The notes beneath the pieces are model-generated. The model was not told the origin of the DNA. It did not search any database and saw only the letters and a list, made by a program, of their open reading frames with translations. From Ruminococcus sp. UBA7013 (lineage in GTDB: Bacteria; Bacillota; Clostridia; Oscillospirales; Ruminococcaceae), in contig DJXD01000094.1 of the NCBI GenBank assembly GCA_002449585.1, positions 1 through 6,957 on the forward strand: DNA of 6,957 bases, in the 5' to 3' direction. Position numbers and translations under genes: made by a program. Each line of letters opens with the position of its first letter. The first letter of the stretch is position 1. Of the stretch, positions 1-5,329 are shown piece after piece.

Positions 1-1334
1 GCAATCCAGAGGGCAGTTTTCGCAACCGTGACAGCAAAGTCATTGATTTCAATGCCGTAAAATTGACCGATTGACACCTGAATCATGCCGTCTATATGGA
101 ACATTCCCTGACCGCCCGATTCTGCAAACAATGCCTGATTTTCTAATCTTCTCAGATTGATGTATGTTTCAGTCAGGAAATTTCCAGAGCCGCAGGCAGG
201 GTCTAAAAATGTCAGTGTACTAAGTTTCTGGCGGTATTCCTGCAATTTCTGCACTCTGATTTTTTCGGTTTTGATTGCTTTAATAGTTTCAAGTTCTGCC
301 TTCAAATCGTCCAGAAACAGCGGGTTAATGACTTTGTGAATGTTGGATAAGCTGGTGTAGTGCATCCCACCTGAACGGCGAGTTTCTGGGTTTAATGTGC
401 TTTCAAAAATCGCTCCGAAAATAGTCGGAGAGATATTCTGCCATTCAAAGGCACTTGCTTCATTGAGGATAATATCAGCGATTTCCTGCGTAAATCTGGG
501 AATTTCGATATGTTCATCAGCAAACAGTCCGCCGTTGACATAGGGGAAAGCGTTCAAGTCGTCCTCATATTTATCACGATGCTCTTCATCTGTATCAAAG
601 ATTCTAAACAGGTCTTTCAGTTCCCTGTTCCATTTGCTGACAGGGATGTCATGCAGATAATTCCGGAACTGATTATGCTTGAAAATGTTTGCTTTATCTG
701 CATAAAAGCAGAATACCAGACGGACACACAGCATATTCAGGCTTTTCAAACTGTCCGGAGAATCAGGGTTCTGATACTGCGAAAGTAAGGCTTTGTAGAG
801 CTTTTCCGTGATTTTTCCGGCATCCACAGAAATTTGCATCTCTTTTTCAAAGTCAGCATTTCCAGTATCGGTCAGGAATTGCAGTCTGTAGTATTCTTTT
901 TCCAAATCCTTCAATAAAATTTGTTCTGGTTCGCCGTTGGGCTTTTCCATGTCGTAGACAAGAAATTCAGCGAAATTACAGGTAATAATCCAGCGTGGTC
1001 TCTGCGAATATGGCAGTTCAGAAGCATATCTTTTCGCCTGCTGGAACGGATTTAATAATGTTCCGTCCGACTGCTTGATAGCTTTCCGCAAATCCTTGTC
1101 AATGGATTTCTGCTCAATCATGACATGAGTTGATGGAATATAGCCATCAATAAATGATGTGTGGTCTAAATGCACTTTATCTTCAAAGCTGATGAATCCG
1201 GCAATGTCCTCCACTCCGTAAACATTGACAAGCAGGTCAATCCAGAATTTCTGGGACTCGCCTTTTTCATAGCCCTTATCTTTCCATCTGGCTGCGAATT
1301 CTTTCGCAGCCTTTTTTTGTTCCTTTCCGTTCAT
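1..1334 (-). CDS. MmeI-like (type IIL) restriction-modification enzyme, N-terminal part; runs off the window
   Basis: This is the first 444 codons of a large single-chain enzyme that, by family, both cuts DNA and methylates adenine using S-adenosylmethionine. A PD-(D/E)XK-type nuclease signature lies near the N-terminus: D63, then E74-Q-K76, similar in order and spacing to the MmeI D-X9-EXK site. A helical connector follows (about 155-310, including NGGLF at 267-271). The methyltransferase domain starts with a motif X-like GGMHYTS (322-328), then motif I DPACGSGNFL (378-387) and an acidic motif II in YGIEIND (426-432). The catalytic NPPY and the target-recognition domain lie beyond position 1. 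The ATG at 1334 is preceded by GGAG (1344-1347) and by a promoter. Specificity cannot be read from this part. A methyltransferase-only relative is less likely because the D/EXK residues are intact. Confidence 0.88.
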   Translation of the reverse strand, partial: MNGKEQKKAAKEFAARWKDKGYEKGESQKFWIDLLVNVYGVEDIAGFISFEDKVHLDHTSFIDGYIPSTHVMIEQKSIDKDLRKAIKQSDGTLLNPFQQAKRYASELPYSQRPRWIITCNFAEFLVYDMEKPNGEPEQILLKDLEKEYYRLQFLTDTGNADFEKEMQISVDAGKITEKLYKALLSQYQNPDSPDSLKSLNMLCVRLVFCFYADKANIFKHNQFRNYLHDIPVSKWNRELKDLFRIFDTDEEHRDKYEDDLNAFPYVNGGLFADEHIEIPRFTQEIADIILNEASAFEWQNISPTIFGAIFESTLNPETRRSGGMHYTSLSNIHKVINPLFLDDLKAELETIKAIKTEKIRVQKLQEYRQKLSTLTFLDPACGSGNFLTETYINLRRLENQALFAESGGQGMFHIDGMIQVSIGQFYGIEINDFAVTVAKTALWI

Positions 1335-1366
1335 GGATTCACGCTCCGTATGTAAATGTTACTCCT

Positions 1367-1395
1367 ATTATACCACAGGGTCAGGGAAAAATCAA
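1367..1395 (-). promoter_or_regulatory. Sigma-A promoter of the restriction-modification gene
   Basis: On the minus strand the -35 box TTGATT (1390-1395) and the -10 box TATAAT (1367-1372) are separated by 17 bp. A TGG precedes the -10, giving an extended -10. The predicted start lies near 1360, leaving a leader of about 25 nt before the ATG at 1334. The enzyme therefore appears to be transcribed separately from the Doc module upstream. Confidence 0.7.
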
Positions 1396-1419
1396 GGAAA
1401 TTTTTCTGTCGTACCCCTA

Positions 1420-1515
1420 TTGCGCTGTTGCGCCCTTGGCACTTTTATGGCTTGATTTCGATTATTTTTGAATTTAGCAAATTGCGCTCTTGCTTTTGCG
1501 CTCTTGCGTTCTTGC
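1420..1515. repeat. Degenerate TTGC/TTGCGCTC octamer repeat
   Basis: TTGC recurs at 1420, 1428, 1482, 1490, 1496, 1504 and 1512, mostly 8 nt apart. The 12-mer TTGCGCTCTTGC occurs twice, at 1482-1493 and 1496-1507. The repeats lie between the 3' end of the Doc toxin gene and the promoter of the restriction-modification gene. I see no gene or convincing terminator in the 280-bp gap 1335-1614. The role is unknown; simple replication slippage could have produced this. Confidence 0.6.
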
Positions 1516-1614
1516 AAATATGAAATATCAGATTTATATAAAAATCAGCCTGTTTCTTTTTCAAAAGGAGCGAGCTTTTTATTGTTAAGGGGAGAGGGGA
1601 TAGAATGCAAATCA

Positions 1615-1995
1615 TCATGTCTTTACATGGTCAATCAGCCATTGTTCCAGTACACTGCAATCCGCCTCACCGGATGCGACACGCAAAATCATGTCAGCAA
1701 TTTCGGACTGTGTGCAGATAATCTTAATGCCATTTAGTGCGAGAAACACAAGCATTGTATGCGCACCAATCCGCTTGTTTCCATCAACAAAGGCATGATT
1801 TTTCACAAGACTGTATCCAAGCCTTGCGGCTTTTTGCCAGATTATAGGGTAAACCTCCATTCCTTCAAAAGATTGGAACGGCGTTTCCAGTGCGGATTCC
1901 AGAAGCCCCTCATCTCGGATACCATCTGTTCCGCCGGTTTCGGCAATCATGCGTGAATGCATCCGCAGAACCTGTGCTTTGGTGATGGTTTTCAT
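1615..1995 (-). CDS. Death-on-curing (Doc/Fic family) toxin
   Basis: This 126-residue protein is the usual length for a Doc toxin. The Fic-fold signature HAFVDGNKR spans residues 67-75, with H67, F69, D71, N73, K74 and R75 visible. The lysine where AMP-transferring Fic proteins have glycine (GNK rather than GNG) marks the Doc branch. Known members phosphorylate elongation factor Tu and stop translation. An N-terminal helix with HSRMIAETGG and IRDEGLLESAL (about 13-36) matches the family. The ATG at 1995 overlaps the stop codon of the upstream antitoxin gene by ATGA, so translation is likely coupled. A Shine-Dalgarno GAGGTG lies in the end of the antitoxin gene. All catalytic-loop residues I can check are present, so the toxin looks intact. 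Confidence 0.92.
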   Translation of the reverse strand: MKTITKAQVLRMHSRMIAETGGTDGIRDEGLLESALETPFQSFEGMEVYPIIWQKAARLGYSLVKNHAFVDGNKRIGAHTMLVFLALNGIKIICTQSEIADMILRVASGEADCSVLEQWLIDHVKT

Positions 1996-2198
1996 TTCGC
2001 CAGCACCTCATATGCCTCATGATTCTGATGAAGCAAACGCTCCGAAATTGCATCAATCTCGTCATCTGATGCAGGCAAATCCGTTCTGACCTCTTCATCA
2101 AGAATGGTAATAATAACCCGCTGTCCCTTTTTCATTGTCACATTCTCGCTCATGACGATTTTAGAGCCGTCATAATATCCATTTACTGCCGGAAACAT
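1992..2198 (-). CDS. Small antitoxin partner of the Doc toxin
   Basis: This 68-residue acidic protein sits directly upstream of the Doc toxin with a 4-bp overlap, the arrangement expected of its antitoxin. Residues 1-35 (PAVNGYYDGSKIVMSE, then KKGQRVIITILDEE) look like a small beta-barrel or swapped-hairpin DNA-binding domain. They recall AF2212-like (DUF104) or AbrB-like antitoxins, but I cannot assign the family firmly. Residues 40-68 are predicted helical and would be the toxin-binding tail. The ATG at 2198 has a strong Shine-Dalgarno AAAGGAG at 2206-2212, seven bases upstream. By analogy it neutralises Doc and represses the operon, but I saw no convincing promoter or operator in front of it. 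Confidence 0.8.
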   Translation of the reverse strand: MFPAVNGYYDGSKIVMSENVTMKKGQRVIITILDEEVRTDLPASDDEIDAISERLLHQNHEAYEVLAK

Positions 2199-2292
2199 TC
2201 AATCACTCCTTTCGTTTTTCAATATTCAAAATAGGCTTGCTATGGTTGTTTCAATCCACGCCAAAGCATAATTTTGTCATTCACGAGCTTCG

Positions 2293-2396
2293 GCGACTTC
2301 TGTCAAAAGTTCGCATTCCATGAACATTAAAAATTTTACATGCTGAATGATTCGTCAGCACAACCGGCTATTTTTACTATTATCAAGGTGCGAACT
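2293..2396. repeat. Cluster of short inverted repeats upstream of the Doc module
   Basis: GCGACTT (2293-2299) can pair with AAGTTCGC (2307-2314) across a 7-nt loop with one bulge. TGCTGA (2341-2346) pairs with TCAGCA (2355-2360). AGTTCGCA (2308-2315) is the exact inverse of TGCGAACT (2389-2396). The segment has no supportable gene. It may belong to the same mobile-element remnant as the hairpins at 2428-2524, or be the leader of the Doc module on the minus strand. Confidence 0.45.
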
Positions 2397-2427
2397 ATCT
2401 ATAGCATACCATAACAATAGCAGGATG

Positions 2428-2524
2428 TCAAATGGATTGACTTCATGTCAGTGGGAGATACCAATTCTTTCCGCTCCCACTGCCATTTGATCATGTCCAC
2501 CGCTTAAAGAAGCGGGGGATTCAA
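2428..2524 (+). mobile_element. IS200/IS605-like right-end remnant with folded, omega-RNA-like hairpins
   Basis: Two nested stems share one continuous 3' strand. TCAAATGG (2428-2435) pairs with CCATTTGA (2483-2490), and CAGTGGGAG (2449-2457) pairs with CTCCCACTG (2474-2482), leaving a 13-nt bulge on the 5' side. A third hairpin follows: CCGCTT (2500-2505), loop AAAG, AAGCGG (2510-2515), then GGGAT and TCAA (2521-2524). A subterminal hairpin followed by TCAA matches the right-end cleavage site known for IS608-type single-strand transposons. A GC-rich hairpin at the end of tnpB elements also forms the 3' part of the guide RNA used by TnpB. No tnpA or tnpB gene is present. The left end is undefined; a TTAC at 2336-2339 is one possible boundary. 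Confidence 0.5.
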
Positions 2525-2534
2525 TGTTTTGTTG

Positions 2535-2569
2535 AAAATTTCCCTCCTCTGCATTAAGGAGAAGGGAAA
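2535..2569 (-). terminator. Intrinsic terminator of the PIN toxin operon
   Basis: TTTCCCT (2539-2545) pairs with AGGGAAA (2563-2569), and the stem continues past one mismatch with CTC/GAG. Read on the minus strand it begins 3 bp after the PIN stop codon and is followed by TTTT (2538-2535). The T run is short, so termination may be incomplete. The loop-side core is almost the same as in the terminator at 3663-3701. Confidence 0.6.
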
Positions 2570-2571
2570 AT

Positions 2572-2985
2572 TCAGGATTGATTCAAAATTTCCATCATCT
2601 GCGCAGGGGTAACAATATAATTTCGTCTGGGAAAGTGTTTCATGTTTCCGGTAATCAAGTAAGCATCATCCTCTCGCTTTTCCATGACAACCTCATAAAA
2701 TATAATATCATCCATATCAGGCAGAATTTCGCCAGTTGGGGATGGTTCAACAGTAATCCCATATCTAAGAATTGTTTCCACTAACTTACCGACTGATTCA
2801 TTAGCAAAGTGAAATTTCGGACGGTGCAAAACTTCGTCATATTCTTTTAGAATTTCGCCACTGTACAAAGGAATGATTTTTCCACTCTGTACAGCACGCA
2901 TCACCTGCACAACAGGAGAATTTTCATTTTTTGTGAGCAAGGTGGAAACAAGAACATTTGTATCAATCACCGCATAATATTTCAT
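2572..2985 (-). CDS. PIN-domain ribonuclease toxin (COG1569-type)
   Basis: This 137-residue protein is a normal-length single PIN domain. Such toxins are magnesium-dependent ribonucleases that cut RNA and halt growth unless bound by an antitoxin. The acidic site is complete: D8 in AVIDTNVLVS, E44/E48 in SGEILKEYDEVL, and D90-M-D92-D93. The late strand motif YLITGNMKHFP (109-119) is typical of the COG1569 branch. The ATG at 2985 overlaps the stop of the upstream antitoxin gene by ATGA. A GAGG lies about 11 nt before the start, inside the antitoxin gene. It is the last gene of its operon and is followed at once by a terminator. No truncation or frameshift is seen. Confidence 0.9.
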   Translation of the reverse strand: MKYYAVIDTNVLVSTLLTKNENSPVVQVMRAVQSGKIIPLYSGEILKEYDEVLHRPKFHFANESVGKLVETILRYGITVEPSPTGEILPDMDDIIFYEVVMEKREDDAYLITGNMKHFPRRNYIVTPAQMMEILNQS

Positions 2986-3221
2986 TGTCGCTTTTTCCTC
3001 TCTGCCCTTGCCGCTGCAATTTCAGCGTTAATTTCATCAAGAGTCATTTCGGGGAGGTCTTTTGCCTCTTCACGCAGTTCATCAAATACACTCCATGGAT
3101 TTTCTGTTTTTTTCTTTGCAGATTGATTTTGACTTTTCAGCAATTTTGCGATATTCACCAGCAAAGCAATCTGCTCTTCTGTGAGTTCTTCTGCCTCTTT
3201 GATTAAATAATCAAGTGCCAT
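2982..3221 (-). CDS. Antitoxin of the PIN toxin (unclassified N-terminal domain)
   Basis: The product has 79 residues. Residues 1-31 (ALDYLIKEAEELTEEQIALL and onward) form a predicted helical, acidic domain that I do not recognise, with loose likeness to DUF2281-type antitoxins. A charged linker (about 32-48) leads to a tail from L49 to the end. That tail matches the tail of the RelB-like protein encoded upstream at 30 of 31 positions, ending in RAERKKRQ. The gene overlaps the PIN toxin start by 4 bp, so it is the direct cognate antitoxin. The ATG at 3221 is chosen over the out-of-frame ATG at 3225. Its Shine-Dalgarno AAAGGAG (3232-3238) lies 10 nt upstream, immediately after the relic toxin codons. 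Confidence 0.83.
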   Translation of the reverse strand: MALDYLIKEAEELTEEQIALLVNIAKLLKSQNQSAKKKTENPWSVFDELREEAKDLPEMTLDEINAEIAAARAERKKRQ

Positions 3222-3238
3222 CCATGCACAACTCCTTT

Positions 3239-3265
3239 CGTATCATAAACCGCATAAATTTTCAT
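3239..3265 (-). pseudogene. Remnant of a second PIN toxin gene: first nine codons only
   Basis: The stop codon of the RelB-like antitoxin gene overlaps an ATG (ATGA, 3262-3265), just as in the intact module. The frame from that ATG reads MKIYAVYDT, against MKYYAVIDT in the intact PIN toxin, matching at 7 of 9 residues. The similarity then stops where the Shine-Dalgarno of the next antitoxin gene begins (3238). The frame itself continues only to a TAA at 3203-3205, about 20 codons, inside the next gene. It cannot encode a PIN domain. It is best read as the scar left when the toxin of the first module was deleted. Confidence 0.75.
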
Positions 3266-3564
3266 TGTCGCTTTTTCCTCTCTGCCCTTGCTGCTGCAAT
3301 TTCAGCATTGATTTCATCAAGGGTCATTTCGGGGAGATTTTTTGCTTCTTCACGGAGGGCATCAATTGCCGCCTGCGCTTCCAAGCTGGTCATTTTGGGT
3401 TCAGGGAGTACAGCTGGAAACGGCAGACCTCCGACCATGCGAGAACGTTCCATAAACATTCTGAATGCTGTGTTCAAGTCCATGCCGAGTGCAGAATAGA
3501 TTGCTACACAGTCCTCACGCAGTTCCTTATCACAGCGGAATTGATTCAATACCTGTTCACTCAT
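3262..3564 (-). CDS. RelB/DinJ-family antitoxin, orphaned from its toxin
   Basis: This 100-residue protein opens with a ribbon-helix-helix region typical of RelB/DinJ antitoxins. A short strand (VLNQFRCDKEL, 5-15) is followed by helices with VAIYSALGMDLNTAFRMFM (19-37), then the GGLPF (45-49) common in DinJ proteins. Such domains dimerise and bind their own operator. The tail from about residue 70 is nearly identical to that of the next antitoxin. Its own toxin is reduced to nine codons, so it is an orphan that may still repress the operon and bind the PIN toxin through the shared tail. The ATG at 3564 has AAGAGGTG (3570-3577) as Shine-Dalgarno and is the first gene after the promoter. Some DinJ proteins pair with YafQ, but no such toxin is present. 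Confidence 0.88.
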   Translation of the reverse strand: MSEQVLNQFRCDKELREDCVAIYSALGMDLNTAFRMFMERSRMVGGLPFPAVLPEPKMTSLEAQAAIDALREEAKNLPEMTLDEINAEIAAARAERKKRQ

Positions 3565-3591
3565 AATATCACCTCTTAATATTCATATCTC

Positions 3592-3614
3592 ATACAAAAC
3601 AACTACTTTTGTAT
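3592..3614. promoter_or_regulatory. Candidate operator of the antitoxin-PIN operon
   Basis: ATACAAAA (3592-3599) and TTTTGTAT (3607-3614) form a perfect 8-bp inverted repeat with a 7-bp centre. It covers the predicted transcription start and ends 5 bp downstream of the -10 box. A symmetric site here is what a dimeric RelB-type repressor would need for autoregulation. A related ATACACAAAA lies at 3632-3641 inside the promoter spacer and could be a second, weaker site. Confidence 0.55.
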
Positions 3615-3618
3615 TTAT

Positions 3619-3647
3619 ATTATAGCACACAATACACAAAATGTCAA
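3619..3647 (-). promoter_or_regulatory. Consensus sigma-A promoter of the antitoxin-PIN operon
   Basis: A perfect -35 TTGACA (3642-3647) and a perfect -10 TATAAT (3619-3624) are spaced 17 bp apart, with an extended TGC before the -10. The start would fall near 3612. It should drive the RelB-like antitoxin, the second antitoxin and the PIN toxin as one transcript ending near 2535. A promoter this strong is usual for autorepressed toxin-antitoxin operons. Confidence 0.85.
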
Positions 3648-3662
3648 GAGAAATGCAAAATT

Positions 3663-3701
3663 AAAAACGCTCCCCCTCCTCTGCGTTGAGGGGAGGGGGA
3701 G
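3663..3701 (-). terminator. Intrinsic terminator of the surface-protein gene
   Basis: CTCCCCCTCC (3670-3679) pairs perfectly with GGAGGGGGAG (3692-3701), giving a 10-bp GC-rich stem plus two more pairs past a mismatch. On the minus strand the hairpin is followed by CG and TTTTT (3667-3663). It lies about 40 bp after the stop codon at 3741 and just upstream of the next operon's promoter, so it insulates the two units. Confidence 0.88.
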
Positions 3702-3740
3702 GGATAGTTTTAGTTAGTTGTTAGGAGTAGTAAAGAACTA

Positions 3741-5033
3741 TCAATTAGCAGGAATTTCAAGTCTGCTAAATCTCAAAGAGATTGCCCAATCCTGACCTGC
3801 GTTGTCATTCCAACATTGCTCATCTTCACCGTCGAGCCATACACGAATCCAAAGTTTTTTCATTTCGCCATAACCGTCACCAGACGTAGCAGCCTTTACA
3901 GTTGCAATAGCTTCTCCACTGTATGCAGTATAAGCAGTATACTCACCATAAGTGTCGCCTTTTGCAATGTGTCCTGTTAAATCTTTTTTTGCATCGTTTT
4001 CGCTATAGGTTTTAAGCTCATTTACCGCATAGAGTTTCTTAGCATCATCACCTGTTAAGCTTTTTCTTTCAACATAGATGCCAGAATCCAAAATACTTGT
4101 GTTATTTTCAGTTGCAGTAAATGGGGAAGTAATGCCAACAATAGTGGTGTATTTTGCGGGAGTTCCACTAGAAGTAGAAGCAGTTTTATCCCATGCATCA
4201 ACAAGAGGAAGAACATTACTTGTTGTGCAGACAGAACCATCAGTAACCGCACTTGGACTAGCAGTGGTCTTCTTATCCTTAATACCTGCTGTATCACCAT
4301 TCAGAATAGCTACACGAACAGACTTGTAAAGTTCCAATTCCGTCTCTGTACTTCCGCCCTCTTTGGTAGAGTTGGGAAGAACATATCCGCTAACAGAGAT
4401 ATTAATGTCCTCTGTTGCAGAACTTCTGAGCCAAATCGGAATATCTACATAATAACCGTCATCATTGGTGTCACTCCAACTCGTTAATTTGCTATAGGCA
4501 TTAGATGTCTTCCAAACAGTTGATGCAGAACCATCAGTTCCTCTTGCAGCAACAGCAAAAAGAGTAGCTTTGGCTGTATCATCATCAATAGTCGCTTTAG
4601 TAGCCGCACCAACTTTATTCGCATCAACTCCCTGATTAGCTGCAAAATATTTCGCTACTGCATTAACTGTTCTACCAACACCAGTTGCATCAGCGGTATA
4701 GAAAATAGTTGCACCATCTCTTGAAGAAGCAGGCATCAAATTACCAAATTCATAGTATTTTGAAATATCCGCAGAAGTAGACCAGTCCCAAGAACTTTCA
4801 GGGGCAGCTGCTTTTCCATCACCTGCAGTAACAGAAGCAGCATACAGAACACCTTTACTATTAGCAAGAGACATTGCCTTATTTGCTTCTGTAACCGCTA
4901 TTGTCGGGTCACTATCAATCGCAAGTTTACCAAGCGAAATCTGCAAGTCTTCAGGAACAGTTGCTGTCATCTGAATGTTCTTAACTTCCACCTCTCTACT
5001 CATGGTAAACCAAGCATATATATGATTTACCAA
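3741..5033 (-). CDS. YAWF-type surface protein lacking its signal peptide (5'-truncated?)
   Basis: The frame gives 430 residues, rich in Ala, Thr, Ser and Asp. The N-terminus HIYAWFTMSREVEVKNIQMT resembles the start of the mature part of SipW-type or TasA/camelysin-like secreted proteins, where YAWF or YALF normally ends a hydrophobic signal segment. The C-terminus (WIRVWLDGEDEQCW, then ISLRFS) also fits that group, and the middle is a low-complexity, beta-rich ectodomain. Only two cysteines, no LPXTG and no transmembrane helix are seen. The sole upstream start in frame is a TTG at 5033 without a Shine-Dalgarno; the first ATG is codon 11 (5003). The frame stays open back to TAA at 5133-5135, but that stretch encodes no signal peptide. 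The gene has a strong promoter and terminator, so either the signal was lost or this is a cassette needing joining. Function is unknown. Confidence 0.7.
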   Translation of the reverse strand: MVNHIYAWFTMSREVEVKNIQMTATVPEDLQISLGKLAIDSDPTIAVTEANKAMSLANSKGVLYAASVTAGDGKAAAPESSWDWSTSADISKYYEFGNLMPASSRDGATIFYTADATGVGRTVNAVAKYFAANQGVDANKVGAATKATIDDDTAKATLFAVAARGTDGSASTVWKTSNAYSKLTSWSDTNDDGYYVDIPIWLRSSATEDINISVSGYVLPNSTKEGGSTETELELYKSVRVAILNGDTAGIKDKKTTASPSAVTDGSVCTTSNVLPLVDAWDKTASTSSGTPAKYTTIVGITSPFTATENNTSILDSGIYVERKSLTGDDAKKLYAVNELKTYSENDAKKDLTGHIAKGDTYGEYTAYTAYSGEAIATVKAATSGDGYGEMKKLWIRVWLDGEDEQCWNDNAGQDWAISLRFSRLEIPAN

Positions 5034-5165
5034 TCTACTGATAGTGCCTGTTTTATGCGATAAATAGCGGATAAACGCCTTGAAAACTGTTAAAAATGAA
5101 ATCAGGTTAAAATACTGAATATGGTATGATGATTAAGCTATAAACACAATATGTAGTATATTCAC
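5034..5165 (-). other. Untranslated leader with two direct half-sites
   Basis: About 125 nt separate the predicted transcription start from the TTG at 5033. On the minus strand the leader has no ATG in any frame and no Shine-Dalgarno next to the TTG. Near its end (on the plus strand) GCGATAAA (5057-5064) and GCGGATAAA (5067-5075) form direct half-sites about one helical turn apart. This could be a protein-binding or recombination site, but nothing in the sequence decides between them. Confidence 0.4.
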
Positions 5166-5194
5166 AGTATATCAGAAGTCTGAAATTTTGTCAA
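5166..5194 (-). promoter_or_regulatory. Near-consensus sigma-A promoter upstream of the surface-protein gene
   Basis: The -35 TTGACA (5189-5194) and the -10 TATACT (5166-5171) are 17 bp apart, with TGA forming an extended -10. The start would fall near 5159. No other gene lies between it and the surface-protein frame, so it serves that gene or a signal sequence once joined there. Confidence 0.8.
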
Positions 5195-5229
5195 GTGCTT
5201 CTGAAAAATGTAGGCTCTTTTCCCAGCAC

Positions 5230-5275
5230 CCTTGTAAGACAGTTTACATGGATGCTCAGAAAAGGGCTTACAAGG
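5230..5275. repeat. 9-bp inverted repeat upstream of the surface-protein promoter
   Basis: CCTTGTAAG (5230-5238) and CTTACAAGG (5267-5275) are perfect inverses separated by 28 bp. No T run follows on either strand, so it is not an ordinary terminator. It may be a regulator site or an element end. GGGCTTACAAG and a similar GGGCTTGCAAA (5284-5294) also repeat directly here. Confidence 0.45.
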
Positions 5276-5329
5276 CTCTGTACGGGCTTGCAAATTTCGG
5301 AGGGTAAATTTTACGAGTGAATGTCATGG

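Larger units (their letters stand above)
2961..3365. repeat. 125-bp direct repeat (2961-3085 and 3241-3365)
   Basis: The two copies align without gaps at a constant offset of 280 bp, with about 15 mismatches by eye (roughly 88% identity). Each copy covers the 3' end of an antitoxin gene, the ATGA overlap and the first codons of a PIN toxin gene. The stretch 2981-3000 versus 3261-3280 is identical. A duplication of a complete antitoxin-toxin junction, followed by loss of one toxin, explains it best. Such a repeat could also recombine and delete the 280 bp between the copies. Confidence 0.9.

Noticed and set aside
510..788. Plus-strand frame of 92 codons
   Set aside because: It is entirely antisense to the well-supported restriction-modification gene.
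1562..1580. AAAAG/CTTTT-like stem after the Doc toxin gene as a terminator
   Set aside because: The stem is only about 5 bp, and no T run follows on the minus strand.
1468..1737. Plus-strand frame of 89 codons
   Set aside because: Its first half is the TTGC repeat stretch and its second half is antisense to the Doc toxin gene. It has no ribosome-binding site or recognisable domain.
2248..2262. GTTTCAATCCACGCC, on the minus strand ending CGTGGATTGAAAC, resembles the end of a type I CRISPR repeat
   Set aside because: Only one copy is present, no regularly spaced repeats or cas genes lie around it, and the rest of the repeat does not match.
2278..2306. Possible promoter for the Doc module with TTGACA at 2301-2306 on the minus strand
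   Set aside because: The -10 position at 17-bp spacing reads TGAATG, which is too poor to call.
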